From G965237725 sp965237725 (GTDB lineage Bacteria; Pseudomonadota; Gammaproteobacteria; Arenicellales; Poriferihabitantaceae), in assembly GCA_965237725.1 (NCBI GenBank), contig OZ250151.1:3224001-3288000 (forward strand): a DNA stretch of 64,000 nucleotides, in the 5' to 3' direction. This document shows, piece after piece, positions 63,065-64,000 of this stretch. Position numbers and translations under genes: made by a program. The notes below the pieces were generated by a model. That model ran no database searches. It saw nothing but the letters and a program-made list of their open reading frames with translations, and was not told the origin of the DNA. Every line of letters starts with the position of its first letter. Position 1 is the first letter of the stretch.

Positions 63065-63799
63065 TTATTGGTGGAGAAAATTACCTATCCAACGCATAAT
63101 CGTCGGCGAATGGGTTTCGTTTTCTGCAAGGGAATGCAAAGTTGACTGATATACCTCCGGCCCAATTAATTCTTTTCGAAAGTCAGCACGAAACGCACAA
63201 AATTCTTTATTGAATTCTGGATGACCCTGGATACCTAACATTTTATCTCCCGCGACCATCATGCTATTGGGGCAGAAATCATTTTCTGCGATAACTTTAA
63301 AAGCAGGGGGAACATCTACCACCTGGTCCTGGTGAATCACAATCAAATTGTAAAGGTTGCCATTTAAGTCATTGGTGCCATTCATCCAGTCTCGTTTTTC
63401 GGTGATCTTCGCGGTGTGGATGCCGAATCCCCAGCCCACTTCGGCTTTTTCGGTTTTTCCACCCAGGGTATGGGCAAGTAACTGATGACCGAAACAAATG
63501 CCGACAATTTTTATGTTCTGGTTCCAGCATTTTTGAATGAATTCCTGGAGCACACCAATCCACGGTAAATCGTCATAGACACTGTATCGGGACCCTGAAA
63601 TGATATAGCCGTCAAAATCACCAGGCTCGGGCAAGGCCGCTCCTTCATGACAACGAAAAGCGGTGAGGTTGATGTTTTTTGCCTCGGGATCCAGGGCGTT
63701 CTGGAACATGGCCGAATAAGTGCCATATTGGTTCCTGGCGTCTAAATCGACGTCATCACACAACAACAATCCAACATTTAACGGTTTATTTTCGGTCAT
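63065..63799 (-). CDS. Class I glutamine amidotransferase-like protein
   Basis: This 244-residue protein carries GATase triad elements: Cys102 in IVGICFGHQLLAHTLGG and His in GIQGHPEF. There is a FDGYIISGSRYSVYDDLPWI segment early on. It lacks a synthetase domain, so it is of the stand-alone GMP-synthase-like / gamma-glutamyl-hydrolase type (e.g. PuuD or YfeJ-like groups). Amide transfer or gamma-glutamyl hydrolysis is possible. It is divergent from dapA. Confidence 0.88.
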   Translation of the reverse strand: MTENKPLNVGLLLCDDVDLDARNQYGTYSAMFQNALDPEAKNINLTAFRCHEGAALPEPGDFDGYIISGSRYSVYDDLPWIGVLQEFIQKCWNQNIKIVGICFGHQLLAHTLGGKTEKAEVGWGFGIHTAKITEKRDWMNGTNDLNGNLYNLIVIHQDQVVDVPPAFKVIAENDFCPNSMMVAGDKMLGIQGHPEFNKEFCAFRADFRKELIGPEVYQSTLHSLAENETHSPTIMRWIGNFLHQ

Positions 63800-63940
63800 G
63801 TGCGGTTAGATGAAAATTTGAGTATTTGGTTGCAAAGAAATATTGAATAAGCCGATCATAAACCAGATATTAAACTTGTTAAATAGCTGCGCTAACAGTA
63901 CCATTCCTGATTCGAAAAACTATTATTATTGGATTCAATC

Positions 63941-64000
63941 ATGCTGAAAGGCAGTCTGGTCGCGTTGGTAACCCCCATGGAAGAGGATGGGGGAATTGAT
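63941..64000 (+). CDS. dapA: 4-hydroxy-tetrahydrodipicolinate synthase, 5' end only
   Basis: Twenty codons are visible before the window ends: MLKGSLVALVTPMEEDGGID, the standard DapA opening (GS-VA-VTPM). The enzyme condenses pyruvate with aspartate semialdehyde in lysine/peptidoglycan synthesis. The rest lies outside. Confidence 0.85.
   Translation, partial: MLKGSLVALVTPMEEDGGID

Overview
The window looks like part of a moderately AT-rich gammaproteobacterial chromosome, probably from a marine or sediment free-living organism. Evidence for this is the radC / coaBC / dut core block, a four-subunit sarcosine oxidase operon, a short type I-like QueF, an Lhr helicase, and a very high load of insertion sequences and short intergenic repeats. 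I cannot name the genus from sequence alone.

Region 1 (1-12,000) is a loose mix: two LysR regulators, a secreted NTF2-like protein, a decayed lipoprotein gene, a Tat-exported glycine-rich protein, an IS110/IS1111-type element, two overlapping SAM methyltransferase genes divergent from a LysR gene, a polytopic membrane protein, a GH26 beta-mannanase lipoprotein and a DUF3592 protein. Small remnants of an IS6-like element flank the mannanase.

Region 2 (about 12,160-37,272) behaves like a layered genomic island at an intact tRNA-Met(CAT) gene (37,196-37,272, minus). Degenerate copies of the tRNA 3' part lie at 12,161 and 13,948, and the last 55 codons of a tyrosine integrase abut the tRNA. A 3' half of a tRNA-Arg(CCT) at 15,089 marks an older attachment event. 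Inside are an AAA/DUF4143 ATPase, a MazEF-like toxin-antitoxin pair, a glycerophosphodiesterase, an ECF sigma / anti-sigma / DUF3106 operon, and then a conflict-system cluster. That cluster holds a C-terminal TIR protein (339 aa), a TIR-nSTAND-FGE-fold protein (950 aa), a DUF4062-NACHT-helical-repeat protein (1570 aa), a patatin-like phospholipase with a duplicated N-terminal module, and a DUF2235 alpha/beta hydrolase. A CarF/plasmanylethanolamine-desaturase-like protein and a DUF4442 hotdog protein follow. The cluster is riddled with at least eight complete or broken copies of one IS6-family element (terminal repeat GGTACTGACAAGTTAAC), plus a dead IS3-type element and its internally deleted derivative.

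Region 3 (37,429-56,640) is mostly core: lhr, a membrane-anchored coiled-coil HhH protein, a repeat-rich 1.3 kb stretch bounded by two inverted MITE copies, the operon soxB-soxD-soxA-soxG (minus), a corrinoid adenosyltransferase, radC, coaBC, dut, a sulfatase-fold membrane enzyme, gloB and queF.

Region 4 (56,690-64,000) is again disturbed by IS elements: a solo IS30 end, a secreted cupin, a full IS30, an EamA transporter whose C-terminus runs into that IS30, a second EamA exporter divergent from an Lrp/AsnC regulator, an IS1182-family element, a class I glutamine amidotransferase, and the first 20 codons of dapA at the window edge.

The most interesting parts are the IS6-bracketed TIR/STAND/NACHT/phospholipase cluster next to tRNA-Met, with its 30-bp IS-derived palindrome that supplies the stop codon of the 950-aa sensor, and the unexplained N-terminal domain of the 339-aa TIR protein.
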